Shown here: positions 5,661 to 7,235 of the stretch, one piece after another
How positions within the stretch are numbered: position 1 is the stretch's first letter
Layout: every line of letters begins with the position of its first letter
Assembly: GCA_019114925.1 (NCBI GenBank)
Contig: DXEO01000207.1
Span: 1-7,235, forward strand
Length of the DNA stretch: 7,235 nt
Reading direction: 5' to 3'
Origin: Candidatus Corynebacterium faecipullorum
GTDB lineage: Bacteria > Actinomycetota > Actinomycetes > Mycobacteriales > Mycobacteriaceae
Notes under the pieces: generated by a model
Database searches by the model: none
Told to the model about the DNA's origin: nothing
What the model saw: only the letters and a program-made list of their open reading frames with translations
Program-made: the position numbers and the translations under genes

Positions 5661-7235
5661 TTAGGCGGTGCGGGCGGCTAGGTCGAGGTGCTCGCCGCCG
5701 TCGGCGACGTCGACGTGCACGGTATCGCCGTCCACGATGTCACCGGCCAGAAGCTTCTTGGCCAGCTGGTCACCGATGGCCTGCTGGATCAGGCGGCGCA
5801 ACGGGCGGGCACCGTAGGCCGGGTCATAGCCGCGCTCCGCCAACCACAGCTTGGCCGCGTCAGAGACCTGCAGCGTCAGGCGGCGGCCGGACAGGCGCTC
5901 GGCCAAGCCCTTGAGCTGGATGTCCACGATGCCGGAGAGCAGATCCGAGGTCAGTGGCTCAAACATCACCACATCATCAAGACGGTTGATGAACTCCGGC
6001 TTGAAGCTGCGCTTGACCGCCTCCATGACCTCCTCCTTGGTGCCGCCGGCACCAAGGTTCGAAGTCAGGATGATGACCGTGTTGCGGAAGTCCACGGTGC
6101 GGCCCTGGCCATCGGTCAGGCGTCCTTCATCGAGCACCTGGAGCAACACGTCGAAGACATCCGGATGGGCCTTCTCGACTTCGTCGAAAAGCACCAGCGT
6201 GTAGGGGCGGCGACGCACCGCTTCAGTGAGCTGGCCACCGGCGTCATAGCCCACGTATCCCGGAGGGGCACCGACGAGGCGAGCAACGGAGTGCTTCTCA
6301 CCGAACTCAGACATGTCGATGCGGACCATGGCGGATTCGTCATCGAAGAGGAAGTCCGCCAAAGCCTTCGCCAGCTCCGTCTTACCCACGCCCGTCGGGC
6401 CCAGGAAGAGGAAGGAACCGGTCGGGCGGTTCGGGTCAGCCACACCGGCACGCGCGCGGCGCACGGCATCGGAGACTGCAGTGACGGCCTCCTTCTGGCC
6501 CACCACGCGCTGCCCCAGCACGGACTCCATGTTGAGCAGCTTCTCGGTCTCACCCTGCAGCATCTTGCCGGCCGGGATGCCGGTCCAGGCAGAGACAACC
6601 TCCGCGATGATATCCGGGGTGACCTCCTCAGTAAGCATGGTGTTGTGCTGCTGCTGAGCTTTCTCCTCGGCGGCAGCCAGGTCCTTCTCCAGCGGCGGCA
6701 TCTTGCCGTAGTTGATTTCGGAGGCCAGTGCTAGGTCACCATCACGCTCCGCAATCTCTGCCTGGCGGCGCAGATCCTCCAGCTGCTCCTTGATGGTCTG
6801 CACATCATCGATGGCCTTCTTCTCATTGGCCCAGCGGGCCTTGAGCTCACCGAGCTTCTCGCGCTCATCCGCCAGCTCCTGCTGGAGAGCGGTCAGGCGG
6901 TCCTTCGAGGCCGCGTCCGATTCCTTCTTCAGAGCCAGCTCCTCAATCTCGAGGCGGCGCACAATGCGCTCCAGCTCATCGATCTCCTGTGGGGAGGAGT
7001 CAATCTCCATGCGCAGGCGAGAGCCAGCCTCATCGACCAAGTCGATGGCCTTATCCGGCAGGAAGCGGTTGGTGATGTAGCGGTGCGATAGCTCCGCAGC
7101 AGAGACCAAGGCCGAGTCCTGGATGCGCACACCGTGGTGTACCTCGTAGCGCTCCTTGAGGCCACGGAGGATGCCGATGGTGTCCTCCACGGAAGGCTCG
7201 GCGGCGTAGACCTGCTGGAAGCGGCGCTCCAGGGC
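5661..7235 (-). CDS. clpB: ATP-dependent disaggregase ClpB, C-terminal 524 residues (cut by window edge)
   Basis: ClpB is a hexameric AAA+ chaperone that threads aggregated proteins through its pore, working with DnaK/DnaJ/GrpE. Numbering from the right edge, the fragment begins ALERRFQQV, whose Arg pair is the NBD1 arginine finger. The coiled-coil M-domain follows (about 80-195, rich in Glu/Lys/Arg/Leu heptads). NBD2 has Walker A GPTGVGKT (279-286), pore loop GYVGYD (326-331), Walker B LVLFDE (347-352), sensor 1 LTSN (390-393), arginine finger INRLDD (416-421, Arg418) and sensor 2 GARP (475-478). The C-terminus ends LDLAARTA. About 325-330 residues (N domain and most of NBD1) lie beyond base 7235. 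The ATPase motifs are intact. Heat-shock control would sit upstream, outside the window. The valine codon (GTG) at 7190-7188 is internal, not a start. Confidence 0.98.
   Translation of the reverse strand, partial: ALERRFQQVYAAEPSVEDTIGILRGLKERYEVHHGVRIQDSALVSAAELSHRYITNRFLPDKAIDLVDEAGSRLRMEIDSSPQEIDELERIVRRLEIEELALKKESDAASKDRLTALQQELADEREKLGELKARWANEKKAIDDVQTIKEQLEDLRRQAEIAERDGDLALASEINYGKMPPLEKDLAAAEEKAQQQHNTMLTEEVTPDIIAEVVSAWTGIPAGKMLQGETEKLLNMESVLGQRVVGQKEAVTAVSDAVRRARAGVADPNRPTGSFLFLGPTGVGKTELAKALADFLFDDESAMVRIDMSEFGEKHSVARLVGAPPGYVGYDAGGQLTEAVRRRPYTLVLFDEVEKAHPDVFDVLLQVLDEGRLTDGQGRTVDFRNTVIILTSNLGAGGTKEEVMEAVKRSFKPEFINRLDDVVMFEPLTSDLLSGIVDIQLKGLAERLSGRRLTLQVSDAAKLWLAERGYDPAYGARPLRRLIQQAIGDQLAKKLLAGDIVDGDTVHVDVADGGEHLDLAARTA

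Noticed and set aside
5688..6734. A 348-codon open frame on the plus strand
   Set aside because: It lies wholly antisense to clpB. GC-rich codon use in clpB removes stop codons on the opposite strand, and the translation shows no recognisable domain.

Overview
The window is GC-rich and densely coded. All seven genes are read from the minus strand, so the transcription order runs from high to low coordinates. The best fit is a Corynebacterium species or close relative in the Corynebacteriales. That rests on the protein families, which look actinobacterial, on a gene neighbourhood (class II aldolase, GH76 hydrolase, SPOUT methyltransferase, pyrE, membrane protein, two-domain rhodanese, clpB) that I recall from corynebacterial chromosomes, and on frequent GTG and TTG starts. 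The assignment comes from reading, not from a database search.

Layout in order of transcription: (1) 7235-5661, the C-terminal 524 residues of ClpB; its N-terminal part lies outside the window. (2) 5660-5566, a 95-bp gap with two strong inverted repeats. One of them, a perfect 13-bp dyad, contains a predicted -10 element and runs across the start codon of the next gene. (3) 5565-4714, a two-domain rhodanese-like protein (sseA family) that contains no cysteine. (4) 4649-3408, a membrane-anchored protein with a long acidic Pro/Glu/Ala linker and no assigned function. (5) 3323-2778, pyrE, which overlaps (6) 2785-2111, a SPOUT-class RNA methyltransferase. (7) 2047-851, a GH76-type glycoside hydrolase without a secretion signal, preceded by a short promoter/operator-like region and followed by a terminator-like hairpin. 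(8) 666-1, the N-terminal 222 residues of class II fructose-bisphosphate aldolase, cut by the left edge.

The genes do not form one pathway. They cover glycolysis and gluconeogenesis (fba), pyrimidine synthesis (pyrE), RNA modification, protein disaggregation (clpB), probable mannan processing (GH76) and an unassigned envelope-associated protein. pyrE and the methyltransferase gene overlap and are probably co-translated. I saw no mobile element, CRISPR array, tRNA, rRNA or phage gene, and no gene-free stretch longer than 300 bases (the longest is 184 bp, at 667-850). I do not see a new multi-gene system. The points most worth checking are the palindrome over the sseA-family start and the loss of the catalytic cysteine in that protein.
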